From NCBI GenBank assembly GCA_007132995.1, contig SLNP01000007.1, forward strand, positions 1 through 33,939: a stretch of DNA of 33,939 nt. The letters run 5' to 3'. Of the stretch, positions 17,347-26,650 are shown piece by piece; position 1 is the stretch's first letter, and every line of letters starts with the position of its first letter. The position numbers and the translations under genes were made by a program. The notes below the pieces were generated by a model, which was not told the origin of the DNA, made no database searches, and was given only the letters and a program-made list of their open reading frames with translations. The stretch is from Bacteroidales bacterium (GTDB lineage Bacteria > Bacteroidota > Bacteroidia > Bacteroidales > VadinHA17).

Positions 17347-20016
17347 ATGATAAGAACCCTGGCAACATCTCTGCTGCTGCTTGTTTTAGCACAGGCTTCA
17401 GCTCAGAAGGATACCCTTCAGATAAGCGATTTCGGTCGCTTCAGAACAGTACGGGCAGATATCTCCGATAACGGTAATATAGTAGCGTATGTCTACTCAA
17501 CACCCCGTGCCAATGACACAATGCATATAAATAACATTGCCACCGGAAAGGTCGATACCATTCCGCTGGCGAGCAGGCCACTTATATCTGATGACGAAGC
17601 CTGGATCGCATACCGCCTCTACCCGACCTTCAGCAGCCAGCAGAGGCTTCGCAGGGAGCGCAAACCGGTGGTATGGAAAGCGGTGCTTAAAAGCCTTACA
17701 GGTGATGAGAAGCAGGTGATAGACAATGCCTACAACATGGAGTTCTCCAAGGGCTCAGGCTGGCTTGCCGTACAGCTCAACAGGCCGGACGAAAGGTCTC
17801 AGTCGGGCGGCCGCGACCTGCTGATGATAAATCTTGGCAGTGGCAAAATTACCCGCATAGGGAGCGTAGGCTCATACAGCTTCAATAAAGATGGAACCTC
17901 TATGGCATATACCATAGAGGCTGCCGACACTGTTGGCAACGGATTGATTCTTATGGATCTTACCACCGGAATAACCACGCCTCTTGACACCGAGAGGGCT
18001 ATATACAGCAGGTTAACATGGAACGAGGAGGGAACCGCAGTGGCAGCACTCAAAGGGAGCGTACCCGACGGGAAGGTCTGGCGCGAGAACACCATTATAG
18101 CCTTTTACATAGAGAGAAGGGGTATGACACAATTCTCATACGATCCGCGCGAAGATGACTCGTTCCCCGGTGAGTATGTGATAAGTGAAAACGGGACTAT
18201 CTCTTTCAGTGAAGATCTCGACAGGCTCTTCTTCGGAATAAGAGCTCAGGAGGATAAACCGGAAGAGCGTGCACCGGACGACCCGGCACCCAATGTAGAT
18301 GTATGGCACTGGGACGACGACCGCATACAGGCACAGCAGATGGTTCATGCCTCCAGAGACAGGAATTTCACCTTTCTGTCGGGGGTAAGCCGCAACAGCA
18401 ACAATTTTATAGCTATCTCTGACAGCAGCATGAGGCACACAATGCTTACCCGTGACGGCAAATGGGTAGTCGGAAGGGATGACAGGGAGTATATATCTGA
18501 CTGGAAAGAGCCACGCTCAGACTACTACAGGGTTAATGCATCTACCGGCGAAAGGAAACTGATTATAGAGGCCCACAACAGGAACCTTGGCCTCTCGCCC
18601 GACAGCAGATATCTGCTGCTCTGGAAAGAGGGAGATATATGGGCTTATGATATCCCTGCCGGCACAATGACCAATATTACCGAATCTTCGCCGGTATCTT
18701 TTGTAAATGAGCAGTTTGACAGACCCGGAGAGAAGCCTCCCTACGGAATAGCAGGATGGACAAAAGATGGCAGGCACCTGATTGTAAATGGCCGATACGA
18801 CCTGTGGCAAATACCGCTCGACGGCAGAGAGGGGCGTAACATCACAAACAGCTACGGTGATGAGAATGAGATACGCTTCCGCTATGTACGGACAGACCGC
18901 GAAGAGAGGTTCATAGATATGGGCAGCCCACTGCTGCTTTCGGCCTTCGGACAATGGACTAAAAAGGCCGGATTCTCAAGACTTGAAAGGGGAAGGCTGA
19001 CAAGCCTGATTTATGAGGATCGCCATTTTGGTTCGCCCGTAAAACCTGAAAATGCCGATAAATTCATGCTTACCATAGAGTCTCCGTCAGAATTTCCGGA
19101 CTTTCACATTACCGACCTCAATTTCGAGGAGCGGCGGCAGATAACCGATGCCAACCCCTTTATTGACCAGTACCACTGGTACAGCAACAGGCTTATTGAG
19201 TACACCAACAAAGATGGGGAGCGGCTGCAGGGGGTGCTGATGGTGCCTGACAGCTACAGCCCCGGCGACAAGTTGCCTATGCTGGTAAGTTTCTACGAAA
19301 AGCTGTCACACAACCTGAACCGCTGGTCGAGGGTTATATCGCGCGACACCCCGATGTTTCCCAATTATGCCAGCAGAGGATACCTTGTGCTTCTTCCCGA
19401 TGTACATTTCCGGACACGCACCACACACTCAGATATGCTTGAGTCTGTCACCGCGGCCGTAGAGAAGGTTAATGAGCTGGGGTATGTTGACATGGACAGG
19501 GTGGGACTTCACGGTCACAGCTTCAGCGGCCAGGGTGGCAACTACATGGTTACCCGTACAGACCTCTTTGCCGCCGCCGTTCTGGGAGCAGGAGCCTCAA
19601 ATCTTGTAAGTGACTTTAATCAGCTATGGAAATCGTCCGGAACAAACCAGCACCGCTATAACCATTTCGGACAGGGCAGGTTCGGCACCAACCCGTGGGA
19701 TGACCTTGACCTCTACATAAAGCAGTCGGCCGTTTTTCATGCTCCGCAGATGAACACACCGCTGCTGCTGTTGCACGGCACCGATGACGGATCGGTAGAG
19801 TGGCTTCAGGCGGTCGAGTTCTATAATGCACTCAGGTTTAACCGCAAAAATGTGATTCTGCTCTCATATCCGGGCGAGGGACACCACCTCTCCAGATATG
19901 AAAATCAGGTTGACTTCCAGAACCGGATGGAGCAGTTTTTCGATCACTACCTGATGGGAAGAGAGGCTCCGTCATGGATGGTGAATGGCGTCCCCTTCCT
20001 GCAGAAAGGGAGGTGA
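17347..20016 (+). CDS. S9 family prolyl oligopeptidase-like serine peptidase (secreted)
   Basis: Start MIRTLATSLLLLVLAQASAQ (signal peptide); GLHGHSFSGQGGNYMVTR elbow, LLHGTDDGSVEWLQ, YPGEGHHLS. Confidence 0.87.
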   Translation: MIRTLATSLLLLVLAQASAQKDTLQISDFGRFRTVRADISDNGNIVAYVYSTPRANDTMHINNIATGKVDTIPLASRPLISDDEAWIAYRLYPTFSSQQRLRRERKPVVWKAVLKSLTGDEKQVIDNAYNMEFSKGSGWLAVQLNRPDERSQSGGRDLLMINLGSGKITRIGSVGSYSFNKDGTSMAYTIEAADTVGNGLILMDLTTGITTPLDTERAIYSRLTWNEEGTAVAALKGSVPDGKVWRENTIIAFYIERRGMTQFSYDPREDDSFPGEYVISENGTISFSEDLDRLFFGIRAQEDKPEERAPDDPAPNVDVWHWDDDRIQAQQMVHASRDRNFTFLSGVSRNSNNFIAISDSSMRHTMLTRDGKWVVGRDDREYISDWKEPRSDYYRVNASTGERKLIIEAHNRNLGLSPDSRYLLLWKEGDIWAYDIPAGTMTNITESSPVSFVNEQFDRPGEKPPYGIAGWTKDGRHLIVNGRYDLWQIPLDGREGRNITNSYGDENEIRFRYVRTDREERFIDMGSPLLLSAFGQWTKKAGFSRLERGRLTSLIYEDRHFGSPVKPENADKFMLTIESPSEFPDFHITDLNFEERRQITDANPFIDQYHWYSNRLIEYTNKDGERLQGVLMVPDSYSPGDKLPMLVSFYEKLSHNLNRWSRVISRDTPMFPNYASRGYLVLLPDVHFRTRTTHSDMLESVTAAVEKVNELGYVDMDRVGLHGHSFSGQGGNYMVTRTDLFAAAVLGAGASNLVSDFNQLWKSSGTNQHRYNHFGQGRFGTNPWDDLDLYIKQSAVFHAPQMNTPLLLLHGTDDGSVEWLQAVEFYNALRFNRKNVILLSYPGEGHHLSRYENQVDFQNRMEQFFDHYLMGREAPSWMVNGVPFLQKGR

Positions 20017-20040
20017 AAGCCACGACCCGCGCTTAGGCGT

Positions 20041-20085
20041 GCAGTGCCGGCGCCCTCTCTTAGTTCAGGGCCGGCAGGGCACTGC
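20041..20085. terminator. Bidirectional hairpin between convergent S9 peptidase and gldA-like genes
   Basis: GCAGTGCC(ggc)GCCCT-ctcttagttc-AGGGC(cggcag)GGCACTGC. Confidence 0.5.
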
Positions 20086-20109
20086 AGGTGAATTCTGTTA
20101 ACTAAGGGT

Positions 20110-21033
20110 TTATGAGGCGGGGTGACCGGTCAGGTGCCGGAACACCTCCTCGAGCGAGCTGCGGTGCTGTCTTAAAGATATCACCTTAAGCGAGTTGCTT
20201 ACAGCCCATGTAAAAAGGGCCGGGCGTATATCACTGCCATCGGCAGAGGTTAGCAGGAACTCGCCGCTGCCGCCATCAATTACTGCCGACACACCGGGAA
20301 GCTCCTCAAGCATGGCGGTGGTGACATCTCCTTCAAACTCTACTGCCACTGTCGCTCCACCTCCGCTCAGCAGCGTCGATATGGCCTCTGTTGTATCATC
20401 TGCAACGATAGAGCCGCGGTCTATTATTATGACCCTGTCGCAGATTGCCTCTACCTCCTGCATTATATGGGTTGAGATCATAATGGTCTTCTCTTCCCCT
20501 GCCTCTGAGATAAGATTCCGTATCTCAACAATCTGATTGGGATCGAGGCCTGTAGTAGCCTCGTCCAGTATAAGAAGATCGGGGTCATGAATAAGGGCCT
20601 GGGCAAGGCCCACCCGCTGCCTGTAACCCTTTGAGAGCTCTCCTATCTTTTTGCCTATCTCCGGCATAAGCCCTGTTACCTCCGCTATCCTCTCCACGGC
20701 TCCTGATCGCTCACGCCGTGGCATATAGAATGAGGCCGCAAAATTGAGATACTCCCTGACATACATATCGGGATAGAGCGGATTGTTTTCTGGAAGGTAG
20801 CCTACGCGGCGCTTAAGCTCCCTGTTGTCGGGCCCAACGACGACACCATCAACAAGTACACGACCTGCCGAGGCGGGGATATAGCCGGTAATAATCTTCA
20901 TCATGGTAGACTTACCTGCACCATTAGGGCCAAGAAAGCCGGTAATGGTTCCCGGCTCAATGGTAAAAGATACCGATTTCAGCGCATACTGTGCGCCATA
21001 TATCTTATCAACACTCTCTGCTACAATTGCCAT
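20110..21033 (-). CDS. ABC transporter ATP-binding protein, GldA-like
   Basis: 307 aa; GFLGPNGAGKSTMMK, LSKGYRQRVGLAQAL, LILDEATTGLDPNQ; GYLPENNPLYPDMYVREYL typical of the GldA group. Confidence 0.82.
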   Translation of the reverse strand: MAIVAESVDKIYGAQYALKSVSFTIEPGTITGFLGPNGAGKSTMMKIITGYIPASAGRVLVDGVVVGPDNRELKRRVGYLPENNPLYPDMYVREYLNFAASFYMPRRERSGAVERIAEVTGLMPEIGKKIGELSKGYRQRVGLAQALIHDPDLLILDEATTGLDPNQIVEIRNLISEAGEEKTIMISTHIMQEVEAICDRVIIIDRGSIVADDTTEAISTLLSGGGATVAVEFEGDVTTAMLEELPGVSAVIDGGSGEFLLTSADGSDIRPALFTWAVSNSLKVISLRQHRSSLEEVFRHLTGHPAS

Positions 21034-21140
21034 AAACGATCTTTTCTTCTTCCTGCCACTATCATCCTGCAGTAAGGGATGCCAATATAAAAAAAAAGTA
21101 CTCTCCCTCTACACATTAACCATTATGAGATAGCGATAGT

Positions 21141-21299
21141 GATGGCTGCAGGTGGCGGCCCTCAATACAGATAGACCAATATCAGAGGCGATTGATGGCT
21201 GCAGGTGGCGGCCCTCAATGCAGATAGACCAATATCAGAAGCGATTGATGGCTGCAGGTGGCGGCCCTCAATGCATATCGACTAATTTCAGATGCGACA
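21141..21299. repeat. Tandem repeat, three copies with 53-bp period
   Basis: GATGGCTGCAGGTGGCGGCCCTCAATRCAGATAGACCAATATCAGARGCGATT at 21141, 21194 and 21247; the third copy is diverged at its 3' half. Confidence 0.95.
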
Positions 21300-21523
21300 G
21301 ATCGCTGCCGGCAACCAATTAGCCAATGGGCAAGAGCACAAGAGAAAGCAAGGCGCCGGAGAGGCACACCCAATAAGCAGGGCCACCGACAGGCGGGAAC
21401 CACATAGAGAGGCAGTAAGCATCGTTGTACTCGCATCTCCATGACCCTGAAGCGGGCGAAGACCAGCACCGCAAGGGCAGGCAACCCAACGGGAAAACCG
21501 GAAGATAAAGCTATGCAGAGGGA

Positions 21524-22360
21524 TTAACCCTTGGCAAAGGCGAAACCTCCACTCACAGATGAGGAGAGCGGATTAACGCAACAGACAGGTATTTTACTGC
21601 TGTTGGCAATTATATATTGCTCTGTCGTTCCCATGGCCGCCATAGAGAGACCCCTTTTGGTGACAATAACGATCATATCGGCATTTATTGACTGTGCATA
21701 CTCGATGGTCTGCTTGCCGAGATCGCCTCTGGGCAACTCATGTATCTCGTAATCGATATTATTCTGTGCAAAGAGCTTGGCCGCGAAGGTGAGATTGATA
21801 TTGAGTTTTTTGCGCAGGCTCTTGTCGCTTGCCTCTTGCTTAATGATATGTATTTTGGAGTCAAAGTATTTACCCATAAAGATAGCCATATTGACCTTCT
21901 GCTTGTTCTCGGAGCGGAAGTTGACAGAGAAGACAATATTGTTAACCTTCTCATCATAAGCCGGCTTATCCTGAACAACAATAAAGGGCACATTAGACTT
22001 GAGAATAACCTTGAGGGCCCAGCTGCCGGTCAGCTTCTGCATACCCCTTACCCCATGGGTACCCATAATAACCATACTCGCCTCGTGCTCATCGGCAAAA
22101 TCACCTATCTCGGCAAATATCTTGCCCCTTGCAATCCTGAAGGTGATATCGAGACCGCTATCCTTAGAGGTCTTCTCTGCCAGAGCCTTCAGCTTCTCTT
22201 TCCTGGCGTTCACTACACCGGGCGACTCGTTCTTGTCAATAACATGCAGAAGGATAATGTCTTCATTAACCGTTCTGGCTATCTTAATTGCATGCTCAAG
22301 GGCATAACCGGATATCTCCGTGAAATCCCATGTTACAACAATAGGGTTGGTTTTGTTCAT
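21524..22360 (-). CDS. Universal stress protein (two UspA domains)
   Basis: 278 aa; PIVVTWDFTEISGYALEHAIKIA...IVMGTHGVRGMQKLTGSWALKVILKSNVPFIVV plus a second Usp-like half. Confidence 0.87.
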   Translation of the reverse strand: MNKTNPIVVTWDFTEISGYALEHAIKIARTVNEDIILLHVIDKNESPGVVNARKEKLKALAEKTSKDSGLDITFRIARGKIFAEIGDFADEHEASMVIMGTHGVRGMQKLTGSWALKVILKSNVPFIVVQDKPAYDEKVNNIVFSVNFRSENKQKVNMAIFMGKYFDSKIHIIKQEASDKSLRKKLNINLTFAAKLFAQNNIDYEIHELPRGDLGKQTIEYAQSINADMIVIVTKRGLSMAAMGTTEQYIIANSSKIPVCCVNPLSSSVSGGFAFAKG

Positions 22361-22608
22361 GACCTTTACATTTTTGAATATACAGATATAACAGAGTCCC
22401 CAATCAGAGGCTTTCAGATGTAAAGATATTAGTTTTTTGGTTTCGTTGAAAAATAATCACCTCAAAATGTAACAACTGATGGTCTGAGAGGCTGCACAGA
22501 GCGCCCCGAAAAGCCGTTAATTGCAAAACAGGGCAACGACAGGTGACAATCGGACGGGGTAAAAGAGAGTTTCCCGCCGCTACCTTCGTCTCTGAGGTAA
22601 CATTTTCC

Positions 22609-22616
22609 TATTTTTG
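22609..22616 (+). promoter_or_regulatory. Candidate -7 element (TATTTTTG) starting the asnS leader
   Basis: TATTTTTG fits TAnnTTTG; about 264 bp upstream of the asnS ATG. Confidence 0.35.
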
Positions 22617-22643
22617 CAGTGCGGCAGACGGCCCGCAGCCTCA

Positions 22644-22862
22644 TTCACTCTTTAATGTAAGATCCATTAAAGGGGTGAAGCCGGCAAAAAGGGTCAATAG
22701 CAGGGGTGGGCTGCACCACAAGAGCGCTATGTGGTTCCACCGGAATTATAACAGAGGTCTGTAAAAGCCCCTCTTATGGCTGCTACGGCCGGATAGGAAG
22801 TCTGCCCGCCTGAAAGAAAATAGTGTAATGGCGCCGGGCGAAACATGGTTTGCCATGCCCGG
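22644..22862 (+). ncRNA. Candidate structured 5' leader or small RNA upstream of asnS
   Basis: Three successive inverted repeats: 22644-22679 (TTCAC-CTTTAAT/ATTAAAG-GTGAA), 22705-22741 (GGTGG-ACCACA/TGTGGT-CCACC), 22834-22862 (CCGGG-CATGG/CCATG-CCCGG). Confidence 0.35.
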
Positions 22863-22879
22863 GGAAAAAGTGATTTGAG

Positions 22880-24268
22880 ATGAGACGATTTAAGGTTAAA
22901 GAGGTGTTGAGTGAGACCGCCCCCGGTACCGAAATGGTGGTTAAGGGGTGGGTAAGAACCCACAGGGGAAACAGGAATATATCATTCATAGCCCTTAACG
23001 ATGGATCAACAATTGCCAACCTGCAGATAGTTGCAGATGCCGCGAAGTTCGATGAGAATCTGCTGAAGAAGATAACCACCGGTGCCGCCATTAGCGCCTC
23101 CGGCACTCTTGCCGAATCGCAGGGCAAGGGACAGAGGGTAGAGCTGCAGGCTGAAGAGATAACAGTATACGGTGAGGCCGACCCTAACAGCTATCCGCTG
23201 CAGAAGAAGGGTCACTCTATGGAGTTTCTGAGAGAGATTGCGCACCTGCGTTTCCGCACCAACACCTTTGGTGCCATATTCAGAATACGGCATGCCATGG
23301 CCTATGCGATACACAAGTACTACAACGACAGGGGGTTTTACTATCTCCACACCCCTATTGTAACAGGCAGTGATTGTGAGGGCGCAGGTGAGATGTTCAG
23401 GGTCACCACCTTCAACCCCGACAACATTCCGCGTAACCCCAACGGGACCGTAAATTACAAAATGGACTTCTTCGGGCGCGAGACAAACCTGACCGTATCG
23501 GGGCAGCTGGAGGGAGAGCTGGGAGCTCTGGCCCTCGGCGAAATATACACCTTCGGCCCCACCTTCAGGGCTGAAAACTCCAACACCCCCCGGCATCTGG
23601 CAGAGTTCTGGATGATAGAGCCCGAGATGGCGTTCTACGACGACAATGACAATATGGATCTGGCTGAAGATTTCCTGAAATACCTTATAAGGTATGCTCT
23701 CGAAAACTGCGAAGAAGATCTGGAGTTCCTCAACAACATGATCGACAAAGGTCTCAGGGAGCGTCTCAGAGATGTTGCAGAGAGCGAATTTGTTCGGATA
23801 ACATATACAGAAGCCATTGAGATACTCACCAAGGCGGGAGTTAAATGGGAGTTCCCTGTTGAGTGGGGCAGAGACCTGCAGGCAGAGCATGAGCGCTACC
23901 TTGTAGAGAAGCATTTCAAAAAGCCGGTAATACTCAGAGACTACCCAAAAGATATCAAGGCCTTCTACATGAAGCTCAACGACGATGGGAAAACCGTACG
24001 GGCAATGGATGTACTATTCCCCCAGATAGGCGAAATCATTGGCGGATCGCAGCGTGAAGAGATTTATGAGAGGCTGAAGGGCCGGATAAACGAGATGGGG
24101 CTGCAGGAGCAGGATTTCTGGTGGTACCTTGAAACAAGGCGGTTTGGCACCGCGCCTCACAGCGGCTTCGGGCTGGGGTTTGAAAGGCTTATGCTCTTTA
24201 TAACCGGCATGAGCAATATCAGAGATGTCATCCCCTTTCCCCGAACCCCCAAAAGTGCAGAGTTTTAA
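22880..24268 (+). CDS. asnS: Asparaginyl-tRNA synthetase
   Basis: 462 aa; [77 protein letters not shown]. Confidence 0.96.
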   Translation: MRRFKVKEVLSETAPGTEMVVKGWVRTHRGNRNISFIALNDGSTIANLQIVADAAKFDENLLKKITTGAAISASGTLAESQGKGQRVELQAEEITVYGEADPNSYPLQKKGHSMEFLREIAHLRFRTNTFGAIFRIRHAMAYAIHKYYNDRGFYYLHTPIVTGSDCEGAGEMFRVTTFNPDNIPRNPNGTVNYKMDFFGRETNLTVSGQLEGELGALALGEIYTFGPTFRAENSNTPRHLAEFWMIEPEMAFYDDNDNMDLAEDFLKYLIRYALENCEEDLEFLNNMIDKGLRERLRDVAESEFVRITYTEAIEILTKAGVKWEFPVEWGRDLQAEHERYLVEKHFKKPVILRDYPKDIKAFYMKLNDDGKTVRAMDVLFPQIGEIIGGSQREEIYERLKGRINEMGLQEQDFWWYLETRRFGTAPHSGFGLGFERLMLFITGMSNIRDVIPFPRTPKSAEF

Positions 24269-24397
24269 CCGCCGGCGGCACAACAGTGACAACCTCAGCC
24301 CGTTATATAGATAGAGACCCTTTTGCAGAAAGGCATTAATCTCAACTAATAACCATAGCACGGCTGCCAATAGAGGAAAAACCGGTAACTTTGAACC

Positions 24398-25855
24398 ATG
24401 TTAAACCAGAAACTTCAACAGAAACTGCTTCAGAAGCTCTCTCCGCAGCAGATCCAGATGATCAAGCTGTTAGAGGTGCCGGCCGTTCTGCTCGAACAGC
24501 GGGTTAAGAGAGAGTTGGAAGAGAACCCTGCCCTTGAGGAGGGAGCAGAAAGTCTGGCTGAAGAGGGCGGTAGCGATGAGGATACCGGCAATGAGTCTGA
24601 AGAGAACGACAGTGATGAGTTCTCGATAGACGATTACCTCAACGACGAGGATATACCCGACTACAAACTGCAGGCCAACAACTACAGCAAAGACGACAAG
24701 CAGAGAAGCGAGATTCCCTTCTCTGCCGGTTCATCTTTCCACGAACACCTCACCAGGCAGATGGGCCTCACCAATCTTGACGACCGGCAGAAGCTGCTTG
24801 GCGAGTATATAATCGGCAACATTGACGAAGACGGATATCTCAGAAGGGAAGTATCGAGCATATCGGACGATCTGGCCTTCCTTCAGAATATAGAGGCAGA
24901 CGAAAAAGAGCTTGAAGAGGTTCTCGGTGCAATACAGGAGCTGGACCCGGCAGGGATAGGTGCACGCACACTTCAGGAGTGCCTTCTTCTGCAGATAACA
25001 CGCAGGGAGGAGAGTACAGAGAGCATCGATGTGGCAACCACAATACTCTCCGACTGGTTTGAAGAGTTCACCAAGAGGCATTATGACAGGATTATGCAGC
25101 GGCTGAACATAGATGAGGCCACGCTGAAATCAGCCATCGAAGAGATATTGAGGCTGAACCCCAAGCCCGGGGGGGCTCTCCACGATCCATATGACAGAAC
25201 AGCACAGCAGGTAGTGCCCGACTTCCTGCTCGAACAGAACGAAGGCAGGCTGGAACTTCACCTCAACACCCGTAATCTGCCGGACCTCAAGGTCAGCAAC
25301 ACCTACACCAAAATGCTTGAAAAATACAGCAAAAACAGGGGTTCGGGCAAAGAGATGAGGGAAGCAGCCGCGTTTGTAAGGCAGAAGCTCGACTCGGCAA
25401 AATGGTTTATAGACGCCATAAGGCAGAGGCAAAACACCTTGCTGCTCACTATGAACGCCATTATTGAGTTTCAGAAAGAGTACTTTGCCGACGGAGACGA
25501 GATGAAGATGAGGCCCATGATACTCAAAGATATAGCCGAAATGACCGGCCTCGACATTTCTACTGTATCGAGAGTGGCCAACAGTAAATATATTCAGACC
25601 CATTTCGGCCTCTTCCCGCTCAAGTACTTTTTCAGCGAGGGGCTTCTGACCGACAAGGGAGAGGAGGTCTCTACCCGGGAAATAAAGCTGATACTTACCG
25701 AATGCATTGAGAGCGAAGACAAAACAAAACCGCTTACCGACGACAAGCTCACCGAAATATTACAGGAGAAAGGGTACCAGATAGCGAGGCGTACCGTTGC
25801 AAAATACCGTGAGCAGTTAAACATACCGGTAGCCCGACTTAGAAAAGAGATATGA
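24398..25855 (+). CDS. rpoN: RNA polymerase sigma-54 factor
   Basis: 485 aa; LSPQQIQMIKLLEVP...ELDPAGIGARTLQECLLLQI; RpoN box ARRTVAKYRE. Confidence 0.96.
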   Translation: MLNQKLQQKLLQKLSPQQIQMIKLLEVPAVLLEQRVKRELEENPALEEGAESLAEEGGSDEDTGNESEENDSDEFSIDDYLNDEDIPDYKLQANNYSKDDKQRSEIPFSAGSSFHEHLTRQMGLTNLDDRQKLLGEYIIGNIDEDGYLRREVSSISDDLAFLQNIEADEKELEEVLGAIQELDPAGIGARTLQECLLLQITRREESTESIDVATTILSDWFEEFTKRHYDRIMQRLNIDEATLKSAIEEILRLNPKPGGALHDPYDRTAQQVVPDFLLEQNEGRLELHLNTRNLPDLKVSNTYTKMLEKYSKNRGSGKEMREAAAFVRQKLDSAKWFIDAIRQRQNTLLLTMNAIIEFQKEYFADGDEMKMRPMILKDIAEMTGLDISTVSRVANSKYIQTHFGLFPLKYFFSEGLLTDKGEEVSTREIKLILTECIESEDKTKPLTDDKLTEILQEKGYQIARRTVAKYREQLNIPVARLRKEI

Positions 25856-26484
25856 TTACCCAAACAGAAAACAGAGGCTGGGTCACCAGAGCCTCACAAA
25901 TAGTATCGATTATCTTCAACCCTCTTCTTTTGCTCACATACGGCATGGCAATAGTACTCTTTTCGCCCGCCATCTTCTTTATTCCCCACACAGGCATCAA
26001 AACACTCCTCTTCGCAATAGTTGCCACTAACAACCTTGTTATACCGCTGCTTCTAATACTGTTCCTGAAGAACCGCAATCTCATATCATCATACAATATG
26101 GGGCAGCGGAAAGAGAGGTTGGTGCCCATGCTGGCCATAAGCCTTCTCTATCTCATAACATCGCTTATGATGATGCGTCTGAGGGTTCCTGATACCATAA
26201 AAGAATTTCTGTTTGCCGCAGCCTCCGTGGCCTTCGTCACCACGATGGTCACCTTCAGGTCCAAGATATCGATTCACTCGGCAGGCGCCGGTGCCCTGCT
26301 GGCCTCCGCAATCGTCATCTCAATCACCCTGAACACCTTTATGCTCCCCTGGATACTGGCCTCTATTCTCGTAGCCGGCGTAGTAATGTCGGCACGACTC
26401 CATCTCAACGCCCACACCCCCTCGCAGGTATATTTAGGCTTCCTTGCCGGCCTTCTGGTAATGGGCGGCGTCATGCTCATATAG
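25852..26484 (+). CDS. Multi-pass membrane protein with degenerate PAP2-like motifs
   Basis: 210 aa, hydrophobic; KISIHSAGAG and SARLHLNAHTPSQVYLGFLAG resemble PAP2 motifs C2/C3; overlaps rpoN by 4 bp. Confidence 0.6.
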   Translation: MITQTENRGWVTRASQIVSIIFNPLLLLTYGMAIVLFSPAIFFIPHTGIKTLLFAIVATNNLVIPLLLILFLKNRNLISSYNMGQRKERLVPMLAISLLYLITSLMMMRLRVPDTIKEFLFAAASVAFVTTMVTFRSKISIHSAGAGALLASAIVISITLNTFMLPWILASILVAGVVMSARLHLNAHTPSQVYLGFLAGLLVMGGVMLI

Positions 26485-26519
26485 GGTATATACTTACAGC
26501 CTGTTTCGGAGGAACCACA

Positions 26520-26612
26520 GCGCAGGTGGCAGCAAGAGTCTGATTACAGTAGGAGCCGCCGCGCAGATGGTGGCAGCGATGTGGATCAGGGAGGACCGCC
26601 GCGCAGATGGGC
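26520..26612. repeat. Short tandem repeat, three copies with 40-41 bp period
   Basis: GCGCAGGTGGCAGC (26520), CCGCCGCGCAGATGGTGGCAGC (26556), CCGCCGCGCAGATGGGCTCC (26596). Confidence 0.75.
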
Positions 26613-26650
26613 TCCGGAAGCCCCTATTTCGCAAGCGGCAATCGGTTTTA

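Noticed and set aside
21141-21299. CRISPR array
   Set aside because: The whole 53-bp unit repeats; there are no unique spacers between short repeats and no cas genes nearby.
21215-21484. 89-aa minus-strand ORF near the 53-bp repeats
   Set aside because: Partly built from the tandem repeat, no recognisable motif; not supported as coding.
21604-21625. Sigma-54-like TTGGCA...TTGC
   Set aside because: GG-to-GC spacing is wrong and it lies inside the Usp coding sequence.
22701-22745. T-box-like sequence (GTGGTTCCACC resembling TGGNACC) before asnS
   Set aside because: The bulge consensus is mismatched, no specifier loop or terminator/antiterminator pair is evident, and T-boxes are not expected in Bacteroidetes. 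Kept only as an unassigned structured leader.
23006-23914. 302-aa minus-strand ORF
   Set aside because: Antisense to asnS, which is unambiguous; no domain evidence.
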